NCBI GenBank assembly: GCA_024867545.1 | Contig: JANFNE010000032.1 | Location: 587,475 to 651,474, forward strand | Reading direction: 5' to 3' | From: Phytopythium helicoides | Taxonomy: Eukaryota > Oomycota > Peronosporomycetes > Pythiales > Pythiaceae | DNA length: 64,000 nucleotides | In this document: piece after piece, positions 20,014 to 30,352 of the stretch | How positions within the stretch are numbered: position 1 is the stretch's first letter | Layout: the number at the start of each line of letters is the position of its first letter | Made by a program: the position numbers and the translations under genes | Notes under the pieces: model-generated | Database searches by the model: none | Told to the model about the DNA's origin: nothing | What the model saw: only the letters and a program-made list of their open reading frames with translations

Positions 20014-21837
20014 CTAGGTGCGGATGCTGAGGCGCATCTTGCGACCCTCCTCCGCCATCTTCGCTACGCCGTAATCCTCAATGTACGACATGATGTCTTC
20101 TTCGGTTGCATTGGAAGGGATGTTACCGCCCTTGATATGCTGTGTAGATAGACCGATGTTAGACAAAGAGTGTCACAGAATCATAATATATAGGTTCGTA
20201 CCTTCGAAACCCCACGCCGGAGGTCCGACGTGAAAATACCTGGAGCCACCGCAAAGCGCACGCATAGCTTCGTGGTGAATTGCTTTGGAAGTAGGGCGCC
20301 TTGGGTACCCTTTTCAGTCATGCCAACTCGATTGCGATGCACGAAAGCCTGACGCTTCTCAGCAATCTCTTGCCATTGCTGCTGAATTCCAGCAAGCACT
20401 TCTGCCAGCTCATTGTCCTCTAGGTGCTCGTTTGATTCGTACACGCGCTCAAGATATGCCTGCCAGCGCTCCACCTTGGTTTCATCCTTCCAATTCTTTG
20501 CAATCTCTTTATAAATGAATTCCTCGCGGAATTTGCGCATCTCAGCGTCCTCCTTTTGGCTGAGCAGCACGCGGTGTGAAAGGTCCTTCCGCTCGCGAGC
20601 AAGAATTGTATTCGGATCTTCATACAGCGACACGGTGTGCAGCTTACCGCCAAACGTACTGCTGAGAAGCACAAGGCCTTCAGCAGGAGCAACTGGAATC
20701 CGAACAATCCGGTTCGTGTCTGTTTACAAGTTTCAACACGTTAGAACAACTGAAGGAGACCGCTTGAGTGATGAGACTCATACCAAGTGCTGCGCGGAAC
20801 GCTGTTTGAGATAGCGCATTGGTGGCAACAGCGAGGGCACCACCGACCATACAGCGGATTTGGTTGAAGAGGAACGCTTGGCCGACAATGTGCACACGCA
20901 GGTAAGGCTCGCCGTGGAAGTCCTCGACTATGCGGCCTGAGCACGAGTAAATCGCTCGGCGGTGTCGAGGTAGTAGCTTGCGCGAGGTCTCGCCTTCATC
21001 CGCAAACTGGGTCGCGCTCGCTTGGTACTCGTCCTCTCCAGTCTCTCCGTTCTCCTCCTCCTCATCTTCTCTATCTTCGTCGCTATCAGCTTCTTGCTGC
21101 GCCTTCTTGAACGCCTCCATCTTGGCATGAGATTTGTAAAAGTACGAGCGCGCCTTGGTGAAGTTGTGGAAGTCGTGGATGCCCTCGTACTGGCGCAGCA
21201 CCTCCGTGAACCTTCCCACCGCCGCGTCAACGTCCAGTTCTTTGCCATCCGCGCCCTTGTGCGCGACCAGGCTCTTCTTGAGGAACGACAGCGGCATGAA
21301 GTACTCGTACTCGCGCAGCACGCAGTTCTTGCGCGCGGCGAAGCGCTTGTTGACGCGCGTGCACGAGAAGATGCGGATGGTGGGCGGCAGCGCGTCGTTC
21401 AGCGCCTGCGCGAGGCCCTTGACGCGTCCCGTGGACCCCTCGACCGCCTTGTCCTCGTCGATCAGCAGCTTGCCCGAGAACTGCGATCCGCCTACCTGTC
21501 AGTACCTGCAGCTGGCAACAAACGCCCCGGAGGCCCCACGCACCACGATGCAGCCGGCGTGCACGCCCTTGTCGGTCCTGCTGCTGCGCGACCAGTCGAT
21601 CTTGGCCAGGTCCTCGAAGTTGGACTCGCGCATGGCGCCCGCCGCCAGGATGGCGCGCCGCAGCTCGTCCTCGATCGTGTCCACGTCCTTGTTGAGCTGC
21701 ACGCCGTGGTAGCCAGTGCCCAGGTAGCCGCCCACGATCGCCACCTTGCGCTTCACCAGGCGGCGCCGCTCGTCGCCCGCCGCCGTCGCCAGCGCGCGCG
21801 CCAGCCGCGCCGGCCATCGCGCGCCGAGCCGCATCAT
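20014..21837 (-). CDS. tRNA pseudouridine synthase, PUS1/TruA family
   Basis: Four exons on the minus strand: 21837-21544, 21495-20784, 20719-20202, 20139-20014; about 549 residues. The first exon has GYLGTGYHGVQLN and SRSSRTDKGVHAG, the TruA-family motif with the catalytic Asp. The second begins VGGSQFSGKLL and includes an acidic low-complexity insert (DSDEDREDEEEENGETGEDE). It continues through HIVGQAFLFNQIRCMVGGAL, a second family signature. It isomerises uridine to pseudouridine in tRNAs and possibly other RNAs. The ATG at 21837 gives an Arg/Ala-rich start (MMRLGARWPARLARALATA) that could target mitochondria. An upstream ATG at 21891 is possible but lies next to a CCAAT box. Confidence 0.88.
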
Positions 21838-22104
21838 CCTGCTGCCTTTGGTTGGGTGCAAGTTGTGGCTGGAGGGTCGCCGTCCCCACATTTTTCGCCC
21901 AATCACAGATGTTTAGTAGTCTTTTCCACCAATCAAAATCCATAATCCCTCCATTGGCTATAAATAGATTCCATTAACAGCCAATCGAAACGGCGCTTGA
22001 TTGGACGAACAGGGCGGATTGGACGAGCGAGGGCAAGCAAATACGTGGGGCGAGCAGCTACAGTCGAAAAGAAGCGCCACCACCGGCACTCGGATCCTCG
22101 CCCG
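21838..22104. promoter_or_regulatory. Bidirectional CCAAT-rich promoter between PUS and GCSH
   Basis: The 267-bp gap between divergent start codons holds six CCAAT boxes in about 125 bp: CCAAT at 21899, 21929 and 21981, and ATTGG (reverse) at 21953, 22000 and 22018. A TATAAATA lies at 21959-21966, about 140 bp before the GCSH start. The boxes lie 17-30 bp apart in both orientations. NF-Y is the expected binder, and its B subunit is encoded at 29677-30048. Confidence 0.7.
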
Positions 22105-22807
22105 ATGGCTCTGCGCGTCGCCTCCGCCCTCTCCAAGTCGCTGCTGCTGCCGCGCGCGGCCGCTGGTGTGGCCCCACGCCGCCTGGGCGCCGCTGCCGCC
22201 TTCTTCTCGACCAAGTACACCAAGCAGCACGAGTACATCACGGTGGACGGCAAGATTGGCACGGTCGGCATCACCGACTTTGCGCAGAACTCGCTCGGCG
22301 ACGTCGTCTACGTGGACCTGCCGTCGGTTGGCGACCACTTTGTCAAGGGGTGAGGCTGCTGTATGGGCTCGTGGGGGGAGCAGAAGTGGCGAGGAGCTAA
22401 CGGTCGCGGAACTGCAGCTCGCCGTTCGGCGCCGTCGAGTCGGTCAAGGCCGCCAGCGACGTGTACGTGCCCGTGTCGGGCACCGTCACGGCCGTGAACG
22501 AGGTGCGCTCCTGGCGCTTGGCGAGAAAACGAGAAACGAGATTTTTTTTTTGTGCTGACAGCTTTTGGTTTTATAATGACGCAGGACCTGAGCGAGAACC
22601 CGCACCTGGTCAACGAGGAGGCCATGACGAGCGGCTGGTTCATCAAGCTTGAGGTGCGTCGCAGCCAACTGTGCCGTGATTGAGCGTTGTAGCAACAATC
22701 TCACTGATGCCGTCGTGCGATCTTTGCAGCTGGACAACTCGTCGGACCTGGACGACCTGCTGGACGAGCCCGCCTACAAGGAGCACTGCGAGAACGAGGA
22801 GCACTAG
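22105..22807 (+). CDS. GCSH: Glycine cleavage system H protein, mitochondrial
   Basis: Four exons: 22105-22349, 22418-22502, 22585-22653, 22730-22807; 158 residues. An N-terminal mitochondrial presequence ([20 protein letters not shown], then [13 protein letters not shown]) precedes the H-protein fold. The lipoylation motif [15 protein letters not shown] spans exon 2, with Lys in VKAAS as the lipoyl-lysine carrier. The C-terminal segment [20 protein letters not shown] is typical. The protein shuttles the aminomethyl group between the P, T and L proteins in glycine catabolism. It shares the CCAAT-rich divergent promoter with the PUS gene. Length and intron phases all agree. Confidence 0.95.
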
Positions 22808-23247
22808 GCTGCCGGTCGGCTCAATGGCTTCAGCCCAGCTCTCGGACGCAAGCAGCGCTGCTTCATGTGCATGCAACGCAATACATGCTCGGCTTCCGTC
22901 GCGCTAGCATTATGACGTAAAATGTGCTTTATGATCTGGTCGCACACTTTGGATATCTCGCCTAAAGTATGCCACCAAAATTTACATTTCGATATAGTCA
23001 CATCTGTTTTGCCCCAATTCCTTTTCGCGGGTAGAAAGCGATGCGAATTTCAAAAAATCGAGCGCGCGGATCCCCACGAGAAAGGACGCGCTGCCACCAC
23101 TTGGCGGCGTCTCCCGAGGCTTCCAGGCGACTTCACGAGCTCCACGCGCGGCTGAATCCTTCTACACAGCTCTCTGCGTCGCTGTAGCTCGCTTCCCGCG
23201 CTTCTCCGGCGGATTTTGGCCCAGAAACGGCTCCAAACGAGCGCGCG
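22808..23247. other. Intergenic region between GCSH and the kinesin gene
   Basis: About 440 bp holding the GCSH 3' end and the kinesin promoter. No recognisable gene or strong motif seen. Confidence 0.6.
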
Positions 23248-26200
23248 ATGGCTGAGGACGAGAATGTCAAGGTCTTCTGCCGCGTGCGGCCGCCCAACGA
23301 GCGCGAGGGCGGCGTCGCGGTGCAGGCTGCTGCCAATATGAGCGCGTCGGCCGCGCTGCTGGCTCGCGCGCGGGCTTCGCAGAGCGCGGTGCGCACCAAA
23401 AAGTGCGTCACGGTGCCTGCCGCCGACCCACAGCAGCAGACGGTCGTGCTGCAGGGCAAGCACACGGGCGGCCCCCGCACGTTCACGTTCGACCGCGTGT
23501 TCGGCGAGTCTTCGACGCAGACGGACGTGTTCCAAGTGGTTGGCGCCCCCATCACTCGCGCTTGCCTCGACGGCTACAACGGCACCATCTTTGCGTATGG
23601 ACAGACCGGGTCGGGCAAGACGTTCACAATGCAGGGACCCGACGATGTGATTGATGCCGAGACACTTATGCTCTCCGACGATGAGCTTGCGCTCCGAGGC
23701 CTCGTCCCGCGCGTGTTTGACTACCTCTTCGAGAACGAGAACGCGATGAGCTACGATAACCAGGACGCCTTGCGGATCGAGCACAAGTTTACATGCTCCT
23801 TCCTGGAGATCTACAACGAGCGAGTGTACGACTTGCTTGATGGTGGCAGCGCGCGCGATGATGGAGGTCTTCAGCTGCGCGAGAATGGCCGAAGAGGTGT
23901 TGTCGTCGAAGGTCTGGTGGAGAGCGTCGTCACTGGCGCAAGACAAGCAGCAGAGCTCATGACAATTGGCGCACAGAATCGCCGTGTTGGCCAGACGACG
24001 ATGAACCGAGAGAGCAGCAGATCGCATAGTGTGTTCATCCTGCATATCCAATCCAAGGTGATTAGCGAGGGCGGAACCAAGACACGAACATCGCGTTTCA
24101 ACTTGGTTGACCTCGCGGGATCAGAGCGCCAGCGAAGCACAGGCGCCGCTGGCGAGCGTCTCCGCGAAGCCGGTAACATCAACAAATCCTTGTCAGCTCT
24201 AGGAAAGGTCATTTCGGGGCTCGTCGATCAAGCATCTGGAAAAAGCCGACATGTGCACTACCGCGATTCCAAACTCACATTCTTGTTGAAGGACTCGCTA
24301 GGTGGTAACTCCAAAACGTTTATGATCGCGACCATATCTCCAGCAGACGACTCCGCTTTCGAGACTCTTTCCACTCTTCAATTCGCCCAGCGTGCCAAGC
24401 GCATTCGGAACAATGCTACTATCAACGAGGACACCAGTGGGAGTATGCTATACCTACAGGAGGAAATCCAGCGCTTGAAGCGTGAGCTGGAGCGCTCACG
24501 GGCGTCCAACCAGAATCCGAATGGCAGCCGTCTCCTTGCAAATCCCGAGTTGCTCCCGCTGGAACAGCAACTAAGTGAGGAGGATGACCTTGCAGTCGGT
24601 ACGCGCATTAGAAGGTTAGAAGAAGCGCTCGCAATTATGGCGGAAAAGACCGATCAGCACAGTCGCTCATGTGATCGCTTGCAGCTCCGCGAGTCACATC
24701 TCGAGTCGCTTTGTGAGGAGCTCAAGCGCAACGTTGTCCATTTGAAAATGCTGTTGCGGTTGCGTCACGGTGATCCCAAGGCAAACGAATATGTCCCCTC
24801 TGTAGATGCTGTCGAATGGCGAATCAAGTACGAAGAGCTTGAGGACGAGTTCAACCGACTCCAAGACGAATTAGCGCGTTACGAGGCGGCAAATGGAGGT
24901 ATTGACGAGCCCCAGAGTGAGGTTGAGAGGATCAACATCCTACTGATGGCCTTGACACGTCAGCTGGCGCTTGCCATTCGCGACAAGCACGAGCTCCAAG
25001 ACCAGCTTGATAAGAAATCCAACGGCGAGTCAGAAATGCTTGTTGACGAAAGCACTGATGGTAGTTTCGCCTTCTCGGCTCGCTTAGAAGAATCATTGAA
25101 GCAACAAGCTGGAGATTATGAGTCGAAGCTCTCTACTTTGAGATGTGAGGCTCAGATATTGGAAGAGAAGGCATCTGAAGCTTCTCTTGAGGTGCTCACA
25201 ATGAAACAGCGAGAAGTGGCCTACAAGATTCAGCTGTCAGAAGCAAATGTATTGCTCGAGGATTCGAAGCGGTCGCTGTCAGCTTTAGAACAAGAATGCG
25301 AGCTTGCACGAGCCCAGACTCTCACACATAAAGAAGAAATTGAAGCGTTGACCCTGCAAATGGAGCGTGTGAACGAGAGTGTGCGGCTGGAGTTTGAGCA
25401 GCAATTCCTGGATCAAGACGTCATCAACAAGACACTGACATCGAAGGTGGCAGAGCTTGAGCACGATCTTGCTCAAATGGCGTTGTCAAAAAAGGATCTA
25501 GAGGCGCACAAAGCAGAAGTAGAAGCTCAATTGGCCGAAAAGGAACAAGAAGCGATAGAGTTGTTTGCTGAAGTCGATCGCAAAGATGCTGAGAACAAGC
25601 GTCACATGGACAACTTTGTTCAATTGAAGACTGATAGCAGAATTCGTGAGGCAGAGCTGACGAATCAGCTAGAACAGATGACGGCTCTTGCCTCTGAGAA
25701 GGAAAGGAAACTCAAATCTGCTACTGAAAACGTCAGCCATCTTGAACTTGCACTCAAGGAGAAGGTGCAATCACTTGACCAGCTCTCAACGGAGTTAGGT
25801 GACGCGAAACAAACTCTTGAGGAGACTGTCGTCGAAAAGTTGATGCTGCAGAAGAAGGCTGCCCATCTCAACGGAGCACTGTTGGAAGCGAATCAGAAAC
25901 TGCAAGTCGCTGCAGATGAGTTAGAAAGTGCAAAGACTCGGTACTCTGACAGTATTGAAGTGTGCCGGAAGCTGGAGAATGAGCTCAATCATTCGAGGGA
26001 GCACGAGAGTACGCTGAGTTCAACGGTCTCGGAACTCTCAAGTAGTTTGGAGTCAACTAAGGCGAAGCTTCGAGATGTTACACAATCTGTGGATTCTTTC
26101 CAAGTCGAAATTGAAGTGAAATCCCAGGCGTTGAGCCAACTCAGTGGTGACCATGCCAAACTGCAAAGCGAACACTCCATCGTAACGACCAAGCTGCTAG

Positions 26201-28323
26201 AAGCCAAGGAACTGATTCAACAGCTGGAGCAGAAAGCAGTCAATAACAAAGAGACTCATGACAAGCATGTTGCATCACTTACTGCAGAAGCCGAAGCTAC
26301 AAAACAAGAATTGACTGCTTTCTTTACTGAGCAACTGAAGACAAAGGAACAGGCAATCGCTAAACTTTGTACTGATAATCAATCCAGGAAAACTATTATT
26401 GAGGAGCTTGAGACGACTATCAGTGATCTGCGCACCTTCAACGCGACGTTGGAAAGCGAGTTCAGCACCTACAAGGAAGATGCGGCCGACCGTCTACTCG
26501 AGCAATCAAATAACTTCGCGACGGAGAAAGGAGAGCTTCAAACTAAACTGGATCAGGCTGTCCAGTTGTCGAATGAGTTTCAGCAACAACTGGAGGCAAC
26601 GCGCAGGGAATTCGAGGCGAAGCAGAAGCAGTGGGAGATTGAGCGTGAAGACATTGTACGAGCCAGCAACGAAGCGAGTGACCTACTACAGTCCAAGCTG
26701 GAGCAACTTCAACTGGATCTGACGCAGCAAACCACTGCTCTAGAAGATACATCGCAGACTACCAAAAACCTGCGTGACCAAGTGGCTTCCCTGGGTGACG
26801 ATCTGAACCAGAAAACCTTGGAGTTGCATGACGCACATTCGAAGCTTGGTGTTTTAGAGGCAAACACATCGGCATTGAAGGCGGAGAGTGATGAACGGAT
26901 TGTATCTCTTGCGAGGGAGGCTGCTGAGTTGCGCGACACAATCGCTACGATTACCGGTCGTGGAGACAAGCTGACGAACAAGCTAGAGAGTGCTCTTTCA
27001 CAAAATAAGGCATTACAGGGTGAAAACGAGCGGCTGAATGCAAAGCTTGACGAAATCCTCACCTCTCATCAGCTCAAGTTGAGCTCGATGACGATGGAGG
27101 CTGAAACCTTGGTACAGGAAGTTCAAGACCAGCTTGACAAAGAGACTGATGCTCGAAAACATGCCGAGTCAACTGTCTTAACACTCGAGAAGAAGCTGCA
27201 TGTAGCATCTGAAGAAGCCAAGCGTACTCTTGCTGCAAAATTGCAGGCAATATCTGAACTCAATTCTGCAGTAAAGAGTCTTAAACAAGCAGCAGATGCC
27301 TCGAACAAGGAGCTCTCTGAAGAAAAGGCGGCTTTTAAAAAGCTGGATGGAGATTTCAGACGTCTCCAGGAAGCTCACCGTGCTTTGCTGTCAGATCGCG
27401 ATACTTCAGCAGCCAAATGGTCAGAAGAACGGCAAAAATTGGTGCAAGGAACAAAGTCGAAGAATGAAGAACTTCAAACTCGATCCAAGCGGATTGCCGA
27501 GCTTGAAACGGCAGTGAAAAAGGTGGAGCTGGACTCTAAAGAAGCAGTAGCTGACAAGGATCGTGCGCTGAGAGATTTGGACGGGGAACTGAAACGTGTC
27601 AAGCAGTCTCTCGACTCTGCTCTAGCAGACAACAAGCGAATGAAGGGGCAACTTGAGAAGCAGGCCGATCTTAAGGCTCTGGAAGCATCGCTATCACGTA
27701 GGAGTGCTGAGACAAAGTCAACGGAGTCTGCAGTTCAGGTAAAAATGCAGCAGCTCGAAAAGATGAAGTTGGCAATGTCCCAAACTGAAGACGAGCTCAA
27801 GCAGCTTCGCATCGAGTCAAAGACCTCCAAGCAGCGGATCCAGCGACTGGAGGCTCTGAATCGTCAGGCCGAGGCCGAAAAGGAAAAGGTTAATACCGAG
27901 GCGAACAAGTTGCGTGAGAAGCTCAAGAACATCACGGAGGAGAATCACAAACTCGTGAGTCATCACAACGCTCGCCAAAAGATCCAATATCATATCAAGG
28001 TGAAGGAGCAGAACAACCAGCTGCTAGAGCAAGTCCGGCGCCTGACGGATGATAACTACAAGATGAAGCGATTGAACGAAAAGCTCCGTTTGATGCTGAA
28101 AGAGAATGTGCCACTCAACGACGACCCGAGCACAAGCAGCGAGAAAGAGCGAAAGAAACCGTCGTCAGTACCGTCGTCATCCCCACCCGCTGCCACAAAG
28201 GCAAAGACGTCTTCAGCGTTGGGGTCGTCTGCTCGAAGTCGTAGCACGGTCCTTTCGTCTTCCAGCTTGTCCAAATCACCCAAGCCCAGCAAGAAACGGC
28301 CACGCACGCGCGAAGACCAGTGA
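23248..28323 (+). CDS. Kinesin-12-like (KIF15/PAKRP type) N-terminal motor protein
   Basis: Intronless 1691-residue protein. The motor is at the N-terminus: CRVRPPNERE, P-loop GQTGSGKT (about 118-125), NRESSRSHSVF (about 254-264) and DLAGSERQ (about 288-295). It continues with GERLREAGNINKSLSALGKVI, HYRDSKLTFLLKDSLGGN, and FAQRAKRIRNNATINEDT followed by a coil; this neck arrangement is characteristic of kinesin-12. Residues from about 400 to 1620 are almost continuous heptad coiled coil. The last ~60 residues are Ser/Pro/Lys-rich and end KPSKKRPRTREDQ, a likely nuclear localisation signal. Expected role: plus-end microtubule motor in spindle or division-plane organisation. The subfamily call is by motif only. 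Confidence 0.88.
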   Translation: MAEDENVKVFCRVRPPNEREGGVAVQAAANMSASAALLARARASQSAVRTKKCVTVPAADPQQQTVVLQGKHTGGPRTFTFDRVFGESSTQTDVFQVVGAPITRACLDGYNGTIFAYGQTGSGKTFTMQGPDDVIDAETLMLSDDELALRGLVPRVFDYLFENENAMSYDNQDALRIEHKFTCSFLEIYNERVYDLLDGGSARDDGGLQLRENGRRGVVVEGLVESVVTGARQAAELMTIGAQNRRVGQTTMNRESSRSHSVFILHIQSKVISEGGTKTRTSRFNLVDLAGSERQRSTGAAGERLREAGNINKSLSALGKVISGLVDQASGKSRHVHYRDSKLTFLLKDSLGGNSKTFMIATISPADDSAFETLSTLQFAQRAKRIRNNATINEDTSGSMLYLQEEIQRLKRELERSRASNQNPNGSRLLANPELLPLEQQLSEEDDLAVGTRIRRLEEALAIMAEKTDQHSRSCDRLQLRESHLESLCEELKRNVVHLKMLLRLRHGDPKANEYVPSVDAVEWRIKYEELEDEFNRLQDELARYEAANGGIDEPQSEVERINILLMALTRQLALAIRDKHELQDQLDKKSNGESEMLVDESTDGSFAFSARLEESLKQQAGDYESKLSTLRCEAQILEEKASEASLEVLTMKQREVAYKIQLSEANVLLEDSKRSLSALEQECELARAQTLTHKEEIEALTLQMERVNESVRLEFEQQFLDQDVINKTLTSKVAELEHDLAQMALSKKDLEAHKAEVEAQLAEKEQEAIELFAEVDRKDAENKRHMDNFVQLKTDSRIREAELTNQLEQMTALASEKERKLKSATENVSHLELALKEKVQSLDQLSTELGDAKQTLEETVVEKLMLQKKAAHLNGALLEANQKLQVAADELESAKTRYSDSIEVCRKLENELNHSREHESTLSSTVSELSSSLESTKAKLRDVTQSVDSFQVEIEVKSQALSQLSGDHAKLQSEHSIVTTKLLEAKELIQQLEQKAVNNKETHDKHVASLTAEAEATKQELTAFFTEQLKTKEQAIAKLCTDNQSRKTIIEELETTISDLRTFNATLESEFSTYKEDAADRLLEQSNNFATEKGELQTKLDQAVQLSNEFQQQLEATRREFEAKQKQWEIEREDIVRASNEASDLLQSKLEQLQLDLTQQTTALEDTSQTTKNLRDQVASLGDDLNQKTLELHDAHSKLGVLEANTSALKAESDERIVSLAREAAELRDTIATITGRGDKLTNKLESALSQNKALQGENERLNAKLDEILTSHQLKLSSMTMEAETLVQEVQDQLDKETDARKHAESTVLTLEKKLHVASEEAKRTLAAKLQAISELNSAVKSLKQAADASNKELSEEKAAFKKLDGDFRRLQEAHRALLSDRDTSAAKWSEERQKLVQGTKSKNEELQTRSKRIAELETAVKKVELDSKEAVADKDRALRDLDGELKRVKQSLDSALADNKRMKGQLEKQADLKALEASLSRRSAETKSTESAVQVKMQQLEKMKLAMSQTEDELKQLRIESKTSKQRIQRLEALNRQAEAEKEKVNTEANKLREKLKNITEENHKLVSHHNARQKIQYHIKVKEQNNQLLEQVRRLTDDNYKMKRLNEKLRLMLKENVPLNDDPSTSSEKERKKPSSVPSSSPPAATKAKTSSALGSSARSRSTVLSSSSLSKSPKPSKKRPRTREDQ

Positions 28324-28433
28324 GGTAGGAATTAGGATCGTTACGCACACACCGATGCGCGGTATCTATAGCTGTAATGCTCGAAATGCAAGTCAAGTTC
28401 GTTTCCTGGTGTGCTTGAGTTCGTTGGGCAATC

Positions 28434-29545
28434 ATGGCGTCGCTCCTTGATATCGCGAAGCAGCAGCAGCAAATCGAAAACTCTAGCAGTGTCAAGACGC
28501 TGCTAGATGTAGCGAAACAGGAACAGCAGAAAGCAAATGAGTCCAAGTCCGGCGGGATGACACTTGTGGATGTTGCGAAGCAGCAGCAACCGGTGGCGGA
28601 CAAAGCCTCGTTGCTGTCGGGATTTGCACGGCAGATCGATGTCGAGGACAGCGCTCGTGTTGCCGCAGCGGTAGTTGAGACTGCAAAGGAGGTGAAAACT
28701 GCACAGCAAGCGAGTCAGAGTGCAGCAATCAGCGCGGCAGTGGAGGAAATCCACAAAGAGGACGTAATTGCCGCGACAACCTTGAGAGCAGCAGTCGAGG
28801 AGAGCACATCCCGCAATGACAACAATGCAACGGAAGGTGAAGACGATGGCTACTCGAGCTTTGAGGACGACGATAACAGGAAAGTGGACAAAAGCACAAA
28901 GGACAAGAGCGATAAAAAGGTGAGTGAGCTAGATGGCAGCGACGCCAGTGAGAGCGGAGAGCCCGCAGGTCCAGGACGAACGACCATCAACGACTCACAA
29001 GAGACCAAGGAACTGCTGCGCGCCGTGTTTCGCGCTGACAAGAGCCGCATCCGAGAGCTGTTGGACGATAGTGATGTGGATGCAAACGCTGCCGACCAGG
29101 TTCGTACGAAGCTGGCTTGCGCATGACTCTAGATCCCAGCATGACGGGGCTCTGTGAATGCTTGCAGCATGGATGGAGTGCGCTGCACTGGGCGGCGTCC
29201 CAAGCTCACAGCGACGTGATGTCGCTGCTTCTGGGCAAAGGCGCGAGCGTCAACCTCGTCGACCATGTACGTCTTACAGCTCGTCTCGTCCGGCTGCTGC
29301 CGTCTCACACCTCCCACTCGTTCGTGCAGATGAACGGTTGGGCACCGCTGCACATCGCCGCAGTTCGGCAGGCACTCTCGTGCGTCAAGCTGCTGTTGGA
29401 CGCCGGCGCCGACACCTCGATCGTGGACCTGTACGGCGACTCGCCCGTGGACCTGGCGCTAGCGACCCGCGGCAAGAAGCGCGTGAAGCTGCTCGAGTTG
29501 CTGCACTCTCAGTCATGCAGCAGCAGCAGCAACCAGTCTGCGTAG
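28434..29545 (+). CDS. Ankyrin-repeat protein with N-terminal LLDVAKQ repeats
   Basis: Three exons: 28434-29099, 29168-29266, 29330-29545; 326 residues. The N-terminal half is low complexity and contains three related units, LLDIAKQQQQ, LLDVAKQEQQ and LVDVAKQQQP, then an Ala/Glu-rich and Ser/Asp-rich acidic stretch. The C-terminal half has a run of ankyrin repeats: ELLRAVFRADKSRIRELLDD, HGWSALHWAASQAHSDVMSL, NGWAPLHIAAVRQALSCVKL, then YGDSPVDLA. The introns fall between repeats. The first donor is an unusual GTTCGT, chosen because it joins ADQ to HGWSALH in phase. A protein-interaction role is likely; no specific orthologue was recognised. Confidence 0.8.
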
Positions 29546-29676
29546 AAAAGTGGAACCCCCAAGGCCTTGGTACAAACCGCGTGCTGATTACCACCCGCTC
29601 CCTGCTCCTTACCTTCCCCAACCAGCCCGCGGCGTCGGGCGCGCCAAAGTCTACACCGAGTCGTCGACTCGTCGAC

Positions 29677-30048
29677 TCACGAGGAGGCGCCGAAGGTGCC
29701 GACGTTGTCCTTCTTGTCGTTCTTCTCGACCTTGACCGACTCGCGGTACTTTTGCAGGTAGAGCTTGAGCGGCTCGACGTAGCTGTCGAATCCGAGCGTG
29801 CTCATGGCCCAGATGATGTCGTCGCCGTTGATGGTCTTGCGCTTCTCCTGCTGGCACTTGTCGCTCGCCTCGCTCGTGATGAACGAGATGAACTCGCTCA
29901 CGCACTCCTGCACCGTCTCCTTGCCGTCCTTGGCGATCTTGGCCGTGCCCGGCAGCGACACCTTCATGATGCGAGAGATGTTGGCCGTCGGCAGGAAGCG
30001 ATCCTGCTCGCGGATCTCGTCGTTGTCGTGCTCTTCCTTGCTGGCCAT
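29677..30048 (-). CDS. NFYB: CCAAT-binding factor subunit NF-YB (HAP3)
   Basis: Single exon, 123 residues. It has the complete histone-fold core of [64 protein letters not shown] and [20 protein letters not shown]. It pairs with NF-YC and NF-YA to bind CCAAT boxes, and is therefore a candidate regulator of the CCAAT-bearing promoters found elsewhere in this window. The N-terminus is short, the C-terminus is a brief charged tail, and there are no introns. The 3' end lies 131 bp from the convergent ankyrin gene. Confidence 0.96.
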   Translation of the reverse strand: MASKEEHDNDEIREQDRFLPTANISRIMKVSLPGTAKIAKDGKETVQECVSEFISFITSEASDKCQQEKRKTINGDDIIWAMSTLGFDSYVEPLKLYLQKYRESVKVEKNDKKDNVGTFGASS

Positions 30049-30352
30049 GGCGGTCGGCGCTTCTTCTTTCTCGAGTGGCCTCCAGGGGGTTTCGCGCGGA
30101 AAAGTGGGCGAGTTGGCGGTAAATGTGAGGAGTTAGGGGGAGGAGAGGTGCGGGATTAGGAGTAGGAGACGAACAGATGGTAGATACAAATTGCAAGGTG
30201 TTTGGACGGGAGGGAGGAGAATTAGAAGGCGTGAAGGATGCTCAAGCGCGGTTTTAACATTTTGAAAAAAATGTGCTTGCGACGCATGTTCGAGGCGCCA
30301 TGTGGTCATGAGACCGGAGTCGCATTCAACTTTCAATCTTTGCTCGCTCTTT
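30049..30352. other. Intergenic region between NF-YB and carboxypeptidase 1
   Basis: About 300 bp: promoter and leader of NF-YB (read leftward) and 3' flank of the carboxypeptidase gene. No gene seen. Confidence 0.6.

Noticed and set aside
21022..21945. Plus-strand 307-codon frame antisense to the pseudouridine synthase
   Set aside because: Composition (Arg/Ala/Val repeats) reflects GC-rich third positions of the true minus-strand gene.
29158..30159. 333-codon plus-strand frame across NF-YB
   Set aside because: Antisense to the unmistakable NF-YB gene and to the ankyrin exons.
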